The notes under the pieces are model-generated. The model made no database searches and was not told the DNA's origin. It saw only the letters and a list, made by a program, of their open reading frames with translations. 64,000 nt of DNA from Actinoplanes octamycinicus (GTDB lineage: Bacteria; Actinomycetota; Actinomycetes; Mycobacteriales; Micromonosporaceae), in the NCBI RefSeq assembly GCF_014205225.1, contig NZ_JACHNB010000001.1, positions 62,001 through 126,000 of the forward strand. Reading direction: 5' to 3'. Below are positions 1 to 8,716 of this stretch, piece by piece; within the stretch, counting starts at the first letter, position 1, and every line of letters starts with the position of its first letter. A program made the translations under genes and the position numbers.

Positions 1-792
1 CCGGGGCGGTTCGCCGATCCGACCGCGATGGCGCTGCTGCGCGCCAACGAGCGGGCGCTGGTCGAGCTGGTGCGCGCGGAGCGGCAGCCGGCCGACTGGA
101 ACGAGCGGGTCGGCTTCGAGATGGTGACCCGCTGCGCCGAGATGATGGTGCCGCGGACCGTGGCCATCGACGAGGCGATCCGGGAGCGTCCGGCCACCCA
201 GGTGGTGATCCTCGGGGCCGGGCTGGACGGGCGGGCCTGGCGGCTGCCGGAGCTGGCCGACGTCCCGGTCTTCGAGGTCGACCAGCCCGCTTCCCAGCAG
301 GACAAACGGGACCGGGTGGCGGCGCTGGACGGCAAGCCGCCGGTGTTCGTGCCGGTCGACTTCGGCCGGGACCGGCTCGGCGACGCGCTCGCCGCGGCCG
401 GGCATCGGGCCGCCGAGCCGACCACCTGGGTGTGGGAGGGCGTGGTGCCCTACCTGACCCGGGCCGAGGTGGCGGCCACGGTCCAGGCGGTCGCCTCGCT
501 CTCCGCCGCGGGCAGCCGGTTGATCGTCAACTATCAGGCCCGCTCGGCGAAGGCCCGGCTCGGCCGCCTCGTCGTGCAGGGCATGGCCAGGCTCGCCGGC
601 CGCGCCAACCCGTGGGCCGCCGAGCCGTGGCGCTCGACCTGGCCGCCGGCCGCCATGGCCCGGCTGCTGAGCCGTCACGGCTTCACCGTCCGCCGCGACG
701 ACCATCTGCGCACCCTGGCCACCGGCATGCTGGACGGGCGCTCGGACACCGTCTCGTTCCGCTCCGGCCGGGTCGCCGTCGCCGACATCTGA
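1..792 (+). CDS. SAM-dependent methyltransferase, leucine carboxyl methyltransferase-like family (5' end outside window)
   Basis: The reading frame is open to the window edge and the residues before the first ATG (RFADPTAMALL) look like the usual N-terminal part of this family, so I treat the gene as truncated at its start rather than beginning at base 28. Visible family marks are the glycine-rich SAM loop VVILGAGLDGRAWRL, the acidic strand end FEVDQPASQQDKR and the WVWEGVVPYLT segment. The family (LCM/TIGR00027 type) is a class I methyltransferase fold common in multiple copies in actinobacteria; the substrate is usually unknown. Cytosolic, no signal peptide visible. The product is confident at family level only. 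Confidence 0.85.
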   Translation, partial: PGRFADPTAMALLRANERALVELVRAERQPADWNERVGFEMVTRCAEMMVPRTVAIDEAIRERPATQVVILGAGLDGRAWRLPELADVPVFEVDQPASQQDKRDRVAALDGKPPVFVPVDFGRDRLGDALAAAGHRAAEPTTWVWEGVVPYLTRAEVAATVQAVASLSAAGSRLIVNYQARSAKARLGRLVVQGMARLAGRANPWAAEPWRSTWPPAAMARLLSRHGFTVRRDDHLRTLATGMLDGRSDTVSFRSGRVAVADI

Positions 793-826
793 CCGCGCCC
801 AGGCAGGACCGGTCCGGCCGGGAAGA

Positions 827-1231
827 TCAGGCGGCGGCTTCCAGGACCGCTTTCAGCTCCAGGATGCCGCGTTCCACGCGGGCCCGGACCGCGGGCGCCA
901 GGGCGTCCGGGAGGAGATCGGTCGTCCAGACGATTCGGGTACGCCCGTCGCCCTCCACCACCTGGAACGCCGCATGATGGTAGGTCAGCGGCAGCGCCTG
1001 CCCGTCGATCACCGAGTACGCCAGCCGGCGCAGCTCGTGGTCGACGGCGACGATCCGTTCCCGGATCCGGGCGCCGCCCGGCATGGTCAGGGTGCGCAGG
1101 TCGCCGTCGATCTCGGCGGCCACCACCCGCCCGGGCAGCAGCCGCTCGTGCACCGCGCCGACGTCGGCGATCGCCTCCCACGCGCGCTCCGCCGTGACGT
1201 CGACGAACGCCTCCACACGAACCGTGGCCAC
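827..1231 (-). CDS. SRPBCC-family (polyketide cyclase/START-like) protein
   Basis: A 134-residue protein of the SRPBCC lipid/ligand-binding fold, close to the family's usual size. It begins VRVEAFVDVTAERAWEAIAD, the typical first strand and helix, and ends in a long C-terminal helix (ARVERGILELKAVLEA). I chose the GTG at 1231 because AGGAAAGG lies upstream and the longer frame has no family similarity. SRPBCC proteins bind hydrophobic ligands or act as cyclases or accessory proteins; no catalytic residues can be assigned. It lies downstream of the RING/TerD-like gene on the same strand with a 32-base gap, so it may be co-transcribed with it. Confidence 0.75.
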   Translation of the reverse strand: MATVRVEAFVDVTAERAWEAIADVGAVHERLLPGRVVAAEIDGDLRTLTMPGGARIRERIVAVDHELRRLAYSVIDGQALPLTYHHAAFQVVEGDGRTRIVWTTDLLPDALAPAVRARVERGILELKAVLEAAA

Positions 1232-1263
1232 TCTCGGATCCCTGCCTTTCCTCGTCGATCTCG

Positions 1264-4122
1264 TCACTCGGGGGTCAGGGCGCCGAGCAGCCCGGCCGCG
1301 TCCGCCGCCTGCCACGGCTCGTCCGGCTGGCCGGTCACGGTCAGCGCCACCGAACCCTGCGCCACCCGGCCCGGAACGTAACCGCCGAGCGTGTCCGCGT
1401 CGGTGACGGCGGCCAGCACGGTCCGCCCGGCCGCGTCCGGCGGCGCGCTGTCCCGCGGCGCGCCGGCCAGCGCCCGGATCGCCTCCGCGGTGACCTCGGC
1501 GTCCGGCGGCAGCGTGGCGTAACCACCGTCCGGGAAGGCCAGCACCACCCGGCCGGCCCGGCCGGCGGCGTGCCAGGCGGCCAGGTCGAGCAGGGTCGGC
1601 CGGGGGCGGGCGGTGAAGTACTCCCACTGGTCGGCGGCGGCGCGGGCCAGCTGCCCGCCGTGCCCACCGGCGTCGTGGAAGGCGCCCCGGGAAGCGAGGC
1701 TGTGCTCGGTCCAGAGCAGCCGCCGCTCCTCGACGTCGATCACCATCGGCATCAGCGCCTTGGCGTTGCCCCGCAGGTCGAACCGCTGCACGACGCGCGC
1801 GGCGTCGAAGTGCCGGGCGCCGCCCGCCCAGGGCAGCGCGAACCCGGCGAACGCCTCGCTGAGCAGCTCGAACGGCACGTCGTTGTAGCTGAACACGACC
1901 GGCGCCAGGTAGCGGACGCCGAGCTCGCGGAGCGCGGGCAGGTAGAGCTCCAGATACTCGGTGGCGCCGGCCGGCGGCGGGGCCGAGGTGAAGTCCCCGG
2001 AGTGCACCGCGGCGCTGCCGTGGTAGCGCAGTCGGGTGTAGTCGCAGTGCCCCATCCGCTGCCAGGCCGCGTCGAAGAAGACGCCGGACAGGTCGAGGTC
2101 GACGCGGTGCGTCGCGGTGTCCTCCCAGTGCAGGTAGAACCGCAGCCGGTCCCCGGCCGGCAGATCACGCAGGCTGCCCCGGGGCCAGCTGGCCAGCCCG
2201 CCGGAGGAGACCCGGGCACGCAGCGGGGTGGGCACGTCGGCCAGGGTGGCGTCGAGGACGGCCAGGTCGAACCGGCCGAGCCGGGCAGCCCGGCGGGTCA
2301 GCTCGGCGTCCGCGGCCGCCCGGACCGCGGCGATCGGGGCGGACGGCAGCGGATCCCGCCGCTCCGGCTCGGTCCATGTGCGACCGACGTCGCTGGCCGG
2401 GAAGAACAGGCGCCGCGGGGTGCCGGGCGCCGGGGCCGCACCCCGCGCGGCGATCGGCGCCGCTCCCGTCCGCCGCCGGCCGAGCCGGGCAACCGCCCCG
2501 GCCGCCGCCCGGAGCACCCCACCCGCCGATCCGGCACCCGCCGCGCGCAGCGCTTCACCGACCGCGCCGCCCGGCGCCGCGCCCGCCGCCGCACGCAGCG
2601 CCTCACCCACCGCGCCGACCGGCGCGGGGGCGGCCGGGACCCGGACCGTCCGGTCGCGCCCGGCCAGCTCGGCGCTCGCGGTGGCGACCACCGCGGGTGC
2701 CACCCGGGCCACGCCCGCCCGGGCGCCGGCCTCGACCGCGGCCAGCGCCGCCGGGTCCGCCCCGGCGGCCCGCAGCAGGTGGTCGAGCCGCCGCCACAGG
2801 GTTCCCGGCCGCTCGGCGAGCAGCTGGACCGCGCCGGGCACGTCGCCCTGCTCCAGCGCCGCCTCGACCTCGCCCGCGTGGCTGCGCACCCGCACGCCGA
2901 TCCGGCCGTCCGGCTCGTCGACCAGGACCAGCCGCCGCGGGTGCGCCGCCACCGCGGCCCGGACCGCCCGGCCCAGGGCGCTCTCCGCCGCCGTCCGGGT
3001 GCCGCGCAGCGCGGCGAACGCGACGGCGGCCGCCGGGAACGCGCTGACCCGCTCGAACGGGTGCAGCCGCTCGCCGATCCGCTTCCAGACCGTGGGGTGC
3101 CGCTGCAGGTCCTCGGCGGCCGCCACCCCGCACGCGTCCAGGTGGGCGAGGACCGCCCGGCGCAGCGGCCGGGTCAGCGCCCGCACCCGGGTCACCGGCA
3201 CCTGCGGGCGCCGGACACCGCGGACGGCCGGCGCGGCGGTGCGCGGCGGCAGGATCAGGCCGGGGTCGCCGCCCGAGTACGCCCACAGGGTGCGCGCCGC
3301 GTCGGTCGCCGTCCGCCAGCACTCCCGGGCCTGTCCGACCACCGCGGCGTGCAGCGAGGTCAGCGCGGTGGCGTGCAGCGCCCACGCGATCACCAGCGCC
3401 CGGGTCTCCCGCGGCACCGGGCCGGGGTGGGCGTGCAGCCAGGTGAGGTCGTGCGGATCGGTGCGCGCGACGAGCGTACGCAAATCCTCTCGATCGCCGG
3501 CGCCCAAGGCCTGGGACCGCGTGACGATCCGGTCCCGCGCCTCGATCGCGGACTTCTCCGGGTCGGTGTCGAGGCGCAGCACGCGGACCCGCAGCGCGGG
3601 GCCCGGCGCGCCCGGGTCGCGCTCGGCCGTCATCGTCAGGTATCCGGAGCCGGCGGCGAGGCGGCGTCCGCAGATCGGGCAGCCGCTGAACTCGGCGGGC
3701 GGGAAGCAGGACGGGCAGACCGGGTGGCCGCACGGGTCGAGCGGCGCGCCGACCTCGTCGCGGCCGCAGAGCACGCAGGGCGCGCCCTCGGCGGCGAACA
3801 GGTGGGTCAGCAACCGGTTGACGAAGACCGTCTCGATGTCCGCCGGAGTGTCCGGAAAGGATCGGTAGAGCGGGGTCAGGTCGCGGTCCGCGCCGACCAG
3901 GTCGTCGAGGGCGGCGAGCAGCCAGCCGGCCCAGCTGTCCCGGGCCGGCGGGCGGGCGGTCAGCAGCGCGGCGCGCAGGTCCCGGTGCAGCACCCAGCCG
4001 CGGGCGGCCAGGTCGGCCTCCACCGTGGCGGTCCAGGCCGCGCCGTCCGGGACCGGTCCACCGGACGGCGGCGGCAGCACCAGGTGGTGCCGGCGCAGCA
4101 TGATCGTGGCAACGGCGTCCAT
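1264..4122 (-). CDS. Large RING-finger protein with C-terminal TerD-like region (MXAN_6230/SCO0854-type)
   Basis: A 952-residue cytosolic protein. Around residues 115-155 is a RING-like zinc-binding cluster: CVLCGRDE, then DPCGHPVCPSC, then GCPICGRRL, with cysteines and a histidine spaced as in RING domains. A long Ala/Arg-rich helical middle follows. Around residues 660-775 is a TerD-like beta-sandwich segment (YLHWEDTATHRVDLDLSG, then VVFSYNDVPFELLSEAFAGF). This arrangement matches a known but functionally uncharacterised family from Streptomyces and Myxococcus. The start at 4122 is supported by GGGGGAG eight bases upstream; an in-frame ATG seven codons later is an alternative. Whether it is a ubiquitin-ligase-like enzyme is unknown and should not be assumed. 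Confidence 0.8.
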   Translation of the reverse strand: MDAVATIMLRRHHLVLPPPSGGPVPDGAAWTATVEADLAARGWVLHRDLRAALLTARPPARDSWAGWLLAALDDLVGADRDLTPLYRSFPDTPADIETVFVNRLLTHLFAAEGAPCVLCGRDEVGAPLDPCGHPVCPSCFPPAEFSGCPICGRRLAAGSGYLTMTAERDPGAPGPALRVRVLRLDTDPEKSAIEARDRIVTRSQALGAGDREDLRTLVARTDPHDLTWLHAHPGPVPRETRALVIAWALHATALTSLHAAVVGQARECWRTATDAARTLWAYSGGDPGLILPPRTAAPAVRGVRRPQVPVTRVRALTRPLRRAVLAHLDACGVAAAEDLQRHPTVWKRIGERLHPFERVSAFPAAAVAFAALRGTRTAAESALGRAVRAAVAAHPRRLVLVDEPDGRIGVRVRSHAGEVEAALEQGDVPGAVQLLAERPGTLWRRLDHLLRAAGADPAALAAVEAGARAGVARVAPAVVATASAELAGRDRTVRVPAAPAPVGAVGEALRAAAGAAPGGAVGEALRAAGAGSAGGVLRAAAGAVARLGRRRTGAAPIAARGAAPAPGTPRRLFFPASDVGRTWTEPERRDPLPSAPIAAVRAAADAELTRRAARLGRFDLAVLDATLADVPTPLRARVSSGGLASWPRGSLRDLPAGDRLRFYLHWEDTATHRVDLDLSGVFFDAAWQRMGHCDYTRLRYHGSAAVHSGDFTSAPPPAGATEYLELYLPALRELGVRYLAPVVFSYNDVPFELLSEAFAGFALPWAGGARHFDAARVVQRFDLRGNAKALMPMVIDVEERRLLWTEHSLASRGAFHDAGGHGGQLARAAADQWEYFTARPRPTLLDLAAWHAAGRAGRVVLAFPDGGYATLPPDAEVTAEAIRALAGAPRDSAPPDAAGRTVLAAVTDADTLGGYVPGRVAQGSVALTVTGQPDEPWQAADAAGLLGALTPE

Positions 4123-4241
4123 CGCGGGACTCCCCCGGGTCCGGGAACGAGAAGGCGATGGGCGGAGAGAAGCAGCGCTAGTCCCGTCGATTTGCAGTCG
4201 AAAAGAAGGAAGCACCGCGGAGAGCCGCCCATCGCCGGTTC

Positions 4242-4258
4242 CCGATCCTAGGGATCGG
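4242..4258 (-). terminator. Possible short terminator hairpin after the redox operon
   Basis: The arms CCGATCC and GGATCGG form a 7-bp stem with a three-base loop, 28 bases past the stop of the histidine kinase gene. There is no U-tract. A weak candidate for the 3' end of the 8577-4286 operon. Confidence 0.3.
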
Positions 4259-4285
4259 CGACAAGCGGCTCCACCCGATTACCCG

Positions 4286-5755
4286 TCAGGCCGAGGCCGG
4301 CTCGCTCAGCGGCAGCCGGACCAGGAAGCGGGTGTCGCCCGGGACCGACTGCAGCGAGATGTCGCCGCCGTGGCCGTTGACCACGATCCGGTACGAGATG
4401 TCCAGCCCCAGCCCGGTCCCCTCGCCCACCGCCTTGGTGGTGAAGAACGGCTCGAACACCCGCTTCTTGATCTCGTCGGGCACACCCGGGCCGGTGTCGC
4501 CGATCGAGACCACCACCCGGTCGTCCTCCCGGTAGGTGCGCACGGTGAGCGTGCCGGCGCCGGACATGGCCTGCACCGCGTTGTCGATCAGGTTGGTCCA
4601 CACCTGGTTCAGCTCGGCCGGGTGGGCCGGGACCTGCGGCAGCGTCCGGTCGTACTCCTTGACCACCCGGACCCGGTCGCCGATCTTGTGGGCGAGCATC
4701 ACCAGCGTGCTGTCCAGCCCGCCGTGCACGTCGATCCACTGGTGCGCCGAGCGGTCCACGTGCGAGTACTGCTTGGCGGCGTTGACCAGCGAGGACACCC
4801 GGCCGGTGGCGTCCTCGATGTCGCTCATCAGCTGCTCGGTCTCCAGCGCGTACCCGATCCAGTGGATCGCCTGGTCGAGCAGCTCCGGCGCCTCCAGCCG
4901 GTTCAGGATCTCGGTGAGGCAGCCGGTGTCGATGCCGCCCTGGGCGAAGATCGGGGCGACGTCCCAGCCGTTGGTGACCCCGCGCTCGTCCATCCAGTCG
5001 CCCAGCTCGTCCTCCAGGTCGGCGATCTCCATGGCGGTGCGCACCGGCGCCTTGGCGGCCCGCTCGATCACCTCCTCCTGCAGCTCGAGCAGGGCGGTCA
5101 GCCGGTCCGGGGCGACCTTGCCCTTGGCCAGCTTGCCGAGTTTCATCCGCATCGCGGCGACCCGCTCGCGCAGCGCGCCGGTGGCCCGGGCGGCGGCCGC
5201 GGCCGGGTTGTTCAGCTCGTGCATCAGGCCGGCCGAGAGCGCGCCGAGCGCCTGCAGCCGTTGCCGCTCGCCGATCGCCGCCTGCGAGTTGCGCATCCCC
5301 AGCGCCAGGCCCTCCAGCAGGTGGATGGCCATCGGGAACCACTCGCGCATCAGGTGGCCGAAGTCGCGGGCGGACAGCACGAAGAACTCGCTGTCGGAGA
5401 GCGCCCGCATCGAGCCCATGTAGTTCTGCGGCACGCCGTCGTCGCGCAGGTACGCGTTGGTGGCGCCCATGTAGACCCCGCGCTGCTCGGTGCGGACCGT
5501 CTGCACGTCGTCCTGCCCGACCCGGCGGGTCAGCGAGATGGTGCCGCTGAGCAGCACGAAGAACTGGTCGGCCGGGTCGCCCTCGCGGAGCACCAGGCCA
5601 CCGGCCGGCACCCGCATGGTGCAGCCGTGCTCGGCGATCCAGGCGAGCTGCTCGCCGGTCAGTTTCTCGAACAGGAACAGGGTCTTCAGCTCGTCCGGCG
5701 TGAGCCGGCCCGGCTCGCAGGGTTCCAGCCGGATCTCGTCTGTCGCATCAGCCAT
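4286..5755 (-). CDS. Cyclic-nucleotide-binding-domain sensor histidine kinase
   Basis: A 489-residue soluble kinase. Residues about 25-135 form a cNMP-binding (CRP-like) domain with the LREGDPADQFFVLLSGTISL core. The phosphoacceptor box is GLMHELNNPAAAA (His179), followed by a helical dimerisation region and a HATPase domain with an N-box (NLIDNAVQAM), GDTGPGVPDEI, the FEPFFTTK segment and GTGLGL. No membrane segments are seen, so it should sense something in the cytosol. It starts two bases after the stop of the receiver/thioredoxin-reductase-like gene, so the two are surely co-transcribed and the receiver of that protein is its likely phosphotransfer partner (inference). The ligand of the cNMP domain is not known; members of this group may bind something other than cAMP. 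Confidence 0.88.
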   Translation of the reverse strand: MADATDEIRLEPCEPGRLTPDELKTLFLFEKLTGEQLAWIAEHGCTMRVPAGGLVLREGDPADQFFVLLSGTISLTRRVGQDDVQTVRTEQRGVYMGATNAYLRDDGVPQNYMGSMRALSDSEFFVLSARDFGHLMREWFPMAIHLLEGLALGMRNSQAAIGERQRLQALGALSAGLMHELNNPAAAAARATGALRERVAAMRMKLGKLAKGKVAPDRLTALLELQEEVIERAAKAPVRTAMEIADLEDELGDWMDERGVTNGWDVAPIFAQGGIDTGCLTEILNRLEAPELLDQAIHWIGYALETEQLMSDIEDATGRVSSLVNAAKQYSHVDRSAHQWIDVHGGLDSTLVMLAHKIGDRVRVVKEYDRTLPQVPAHPAELNQVWTNLIDNAVQAMSGAGTLTVRTYREDDRVVVSIGDTGPGVPDEIKKRVFEPFFTTKAVGEGTGLGLDISYRIVVNGHGGDISLQSVPGDTRFLVRLPLSEPASA

Positions 5756-5757
5756 CT

Positions 5758-7416
5758 TTACTGCGCCTCCAGGTAACGGTGGACCAGCGCGACGGCCATC
5801 GCTCCCTCGCCGACCGCCGAGGCCACCCGTTTGATCGAGTTGGCCCGGACGTCGCCGGCCGCGAAGATGCCGGGGACACTGCTCTCCAGATAGAACGGAT
5901 CGCGGTCGCGATCCCATCCCCGTGGACGCTCGCCGTTGGCGAGAAGGTCCGATCCGGTACGCACGAAGCCCTTCTCGTCGCGCTGCACCGCGTCACCCAG
6001 CCAGTCGGTCCGCGGCTCCGCGCCGATGAAGACGAAGAGGTAACCGCACTCGACGGTGGCTTTCGTCCCGCCCTTGCTGTCGCAGATGGTGATCGCCTGC
6101 AGGTGCCCGTCGCCGTGCGCCCCGATCACCTCGCAGCGGGTCCGCACCTCGATGTTCGCCACCTGGGCGAGCTGCTGGATCAGGTAGTACGACATCGACG
6201 CCTCGAGCGAGTCGCCGCGCACCAGCAGGGTGACCTTGCGGGCGTACCGGGAGAAGAAGAGCGCGGCCTGGCCGGCCGAGTTGGCCCCGCCGACGATGTA
6301 GACGTCGCTGCCCGCGCAGGCCGGCCCCTCGGTGGCCGCCGAGCCGTAGAAGACGCCCGAGCCGGTCAGCCCAGCCACCCCCTCGGCCAGCAGCGGACGG
6401 TAGGAGACGCCGGTGGCGAGCAGGATCGCGTGCGCCGAGATCTCCCCGCCGTCGGCGAAGGTCAGCGTCCGGGCCGAGCCGTCCGTGCGGAGCCCGACCA
6501 CCTCGCGGGTGTTCAGCGTCTCGGCGGCGAACTTGTCGGCCTGCCGCCGGGCCCGGTCGGTGAGCTGGGCGCCGGAGATGCCGTCCGGGAAGCCCAGGTA
6601 GTTCTCGATCCGGGAGCTCTGGCCGGCCTGGCCGCCGACCGCCTGCCGCTCGATCAGCAGCGTTTTCAGCCCCTCCGACCCGCCGTAGACGGCCGCGCCC
6701 AGCCCGGCCGGCCCGCCGCCCACGATGATCAGGTCGTAGAAGTCGCGGCCCGGGGTCACCGAGAGCCCGGCCGCCTCGGCGACCTCCTGCACGGTCGGCC
6801 GGGGCAGCGCCCGCCCGTCCGCGGTGACCACCAGCGGGATCGACTCCGGCCCGGCGTCGGCCGCCTCCATCAGGCGGCGGCCCTCCGGCTCGTCGGCGCC
6901 GAAGTACTTGTACGGCACCAGGTTGCGGGCCAGGAAGTCGCGGATCTGGAAGGACGGCTCGCTCCACCGGTGCCCGACCAGGCGCAGGTCAGGCAGCTCC
7001 TGGTCGCCGGTGGCCTGCCAGGCGTCGAGCAGCGCGTCGAGCACCGGGTAGAGCTTCTCCTCCGGCGGGTCCCACGGTTTCAGCAGGTAGTGGTCGACGT
7101 CGACGACGTTGATCGCCTGGATCGCGGCGTCGGTGTCGGCGTAGGCGGTGAGCAGCGCCCGGCGGGCGTGCGGGAACAGGTCCATCGCCTGCTCCAGGAA
7201 CTCGATGCCGTTCATCTGCGGCATCCGGTAGTCGGCGAGCATCACGGCGACCCGGCCGCCGCGCAGTTTCAGCTCCTTGAGCACGTCGAGCGCCTCGGTG
7301 GCGGAGCCGGCCCGGATGATCCGGTACCGGTCGGCGTAGCGGCGGCGCAGGTCGCGGGCGATCGCCCGGGAGACCGAGGGGTCGTCGTCGACGGTGAGGA
7401 TCGCGGGTTGGCCCAT
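5758..7416 (-). CDS. Response-regulator receiver fused to thioredoxin-reductase-like FAD/NAD(P)H oxidoreductase
   Basis: A 552-residue fusion. Residues 1-125 are a receiver domain with the acidic DDD near residue 10, phosphoacceptor Asp62 in ADYRMP, a Thr in LLTAYAD and Lys113 in LLKPW. Residues about 140-215 look like a glutaredoxin/thioredoxin-fold linker. Residues about 226-552 are a low-Mr thioredoxin-reductase fold with the FAD loop LIIVGGGPAGLGAA, the NAD(P)H loop VYIVGGANSAGQAA and a C-terminal FAAGD. The redox-active CxxC expected before the NAD(P)H loop is replaced (YGSAATEGPACAG), so it is probably not a classical thioredoxin reductase. It sits six bases after the NAD-kinase fusion and two bases before the histidine kinase. 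Cytosolic. Confidence 0.88.
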   Translation of the reverse strand: MGQPAILTVDDDPSVSRAIARDLRRRYADRYRIIRAGSATEALDVLKELKLRGGRVAVMLADYRMPQMNGIEFLEQAMDLFPHARRALLTAYADTDAAIQAINVVDVDHYLLKPWDPPEEKLYPVLDALLDAWQATGDQELPDLRLVGHRWSEPSFQIRDFLARNLVPYKYFGADEPEGRRLMEAADAGPESIPLVVTADGRALPRPTVQEVAEAAGLSVTPGRDFYDLIIVGGGPAGLGAAVYGGSEGLKTLLIERQAVGGQAGQSSRIENYLGFPDGISGAQLTDRARRQADKFAAETLNTREVVGLRTDGSARTLTFADGGEISAHAILLATGVSYRPLLAEGVAGLTGSGVFYGSAATEGPACAGSDVYIVGGANSAGQAALFFSRYARKVTLLVRGDSLEASMSYYLIQQLAQVANIEVRTRCEVIGAHGDGHLQAITICDSKGGTKATVECGYLFVFIGAEPRTDWLGDAVQRDEKGFVRTGSDLLANGERPRGWDRDRDPFYLESSVPGIFAAGDVRANSIKRVASAVGEGAMAVALVHRYLEAQ

Positions 7417-7422
7417 GACTGG

Positions 7423-8577
7423 TTACCTCAGCTCCACATCGTTGTACTCGGGGTGGCGGTCCAGATAGCCGGCCACGAACGGGCAGGTGGCGATGACCGG
7501 GACGGCCCGCGAGCGGGCGTCGTCGAGGGCGGCCCGGGCCAGCCGGCCGGCCAGCCCACGGCCGGAGAAGGCCTGGTCGATCTCGGTGTGCAGCAGCTCG
7601 ATCCGGTCGCCGTGCCGGCGGTAGTGCAGCACCCCGGCGGACTCGCCGCCGACCAGCACCTCGTAGCGCTCCTGCTCGAAGCTGTCCACCACGACGGCGG
7701 TGCCGGCGTCCCAGTCGCCGGCCTGCGCGCTGCCCTCCACCCGCAGCTTGCGCCGGGCCCGCTCGTAGAACGTGGTGCGGCCGAACCGGATCACGTTGGC
7801 GGCGGCCGGGATCGGCTCGATCTCGATCGCCGCGCCGGGCTCCGCGTAGCCCTCGATGATCCCGTCCACCTCGATGGCCAGCCGGCCGCTGGTGGAGAGC
7901 ACGTCCAGGCAGAGGTGCTCGGAGGTGTCCAGCACCAGGGAGCGGTTGAACGACGAGTGCGCGGCGGCGGCGCTGACGATCAGGCCCTCCACGTTCGGCG
8001 AGACGATCGGGCCGCCGGCCGAGAAGCTGTAGGCGGTGGAGCCGGTCGGCGTGGCGACCAGCACGGCGTCGGCCGCGTAGTTGACGAACCGCTTGCCCTC
8101 GACCCGGATGCCGACCGCGGCCAGCCCGTGCCCGGGCACCCGGACCAGGGCGATGTCGTTGAAGGCGGTCACCGTCCGCCCGTCCGGCAAGGTCGTGCGC
8201 ACCGCGGTCCGCGACTCGATCCGGTACGCGTGGTCGTCGATCGCCGAGAGCGCGTCCTTGAGGTCGGGCAGGTCCACCTCGGCCAGGAAGCCGAGCCGCC
8301 CGACATTCACCCCGAGCACCGGGGTCTTGCGCCCCTCGACCAGCCGCATGGTGCGCAGCATGGTGCCGTCGCCGCCCAGGCTGACCAGCAGCCCGGCCCG
8401 CTCCACCATCTCCTCGGCGGAGACCGGGACCGCGGTGCAGTCGATGCGGGTGATCTCGTCGGGCAGGCCGAGCACGGTCACCCCGCGGGCGGCCGCCCAG
8501 CTCACGATGGTGTCGACGGCCGACCCGCAGTCGCGGCGCGGGTGCAGCACCAGACCCACCACTTTGATCATGCCCAT
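7423..8577 (-). CDS. NAD kinase fused to a C-terminal GNAT-like acetyltransferase domain
   Basis: A 384-residue protein. Residues 1 to about 285 are an ATP-dependent NAD kinase: the GGDGT motif at about 68-72 with the catalytic Asp, LGVNVGRLGFLAE, the FNDIALV segment and TPTGSTAYSFSAGGPI. From about residue 293 there is a small GNAT-like domain: RYEVLV, a short sheet, HTEIDQAFSGRGLAGRLAR (the acetyl-CoA loop) and a CPFVAGYLDRHPEY ending typical of the YjdJ-like group. Typical NAD kinases are about 290 residues, so this is a true C-terminal fusion with no stop or frameshift. NADP+ made here could serve the NADPH-using oxidoreductase encoded six bases downstream (inference). GGGGG lies nine bases before the ATG at 8577; ATG 8571 is possible. 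Confidence 0.87.
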   Translation of the reverse strand: MGMIKVVGLVLHPRRDCGSAVDTIVSWAAARGVTVLGLPDEITRIDCTAVPVSAEEMVERAGLLVSLGGDGTMLRTMRLVEGRKTPVLGVNVGRLGFLAEVDLPDLKDALSAIDDHAYRIESRTAVRTTLPDGRTVTAFNDIALVRVPGHGLAAVGIRVEGKRFVNYAADAVLVATPTGSTAYSFSAGGPIVSPNVEGLIVSAAAAHSSFNRSLVLDTSEHLCLDVLSTSGRLAIEVDGIIEGYAEPGAAIEIEPIPAAANVIRFGRTTFYERARRKLRVEGSAQAGDWDAGTAVVVDSFEQERYEVLVGGESAGVLHYRRHGDRIELLHTEIDQAFSGRGLAGRLARAALDDARSRAVPVIATCPFVAGYLDRHPEYNDVELR

Positions 8578-8716
8578 CAGTGTGCGCCCCCTTCCCCGTT
8601 TCGGATGTCAGCCTCGCACGCCGGGCGCGCGATCGGCGACCGATGCCGGGGTGGCGGGAAGCACTTGAATTCTGGTGGGCAGCGCGACGTCGTACCCATG
8701 ATGTTGAATGCCGGTC

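Noticed and set aside
1570..4251. An 893-codon open frame opposite the RING-finger gene
   Set aside because: Same reason: antisense shadow of a real gene with clear motifs on the minus strand.
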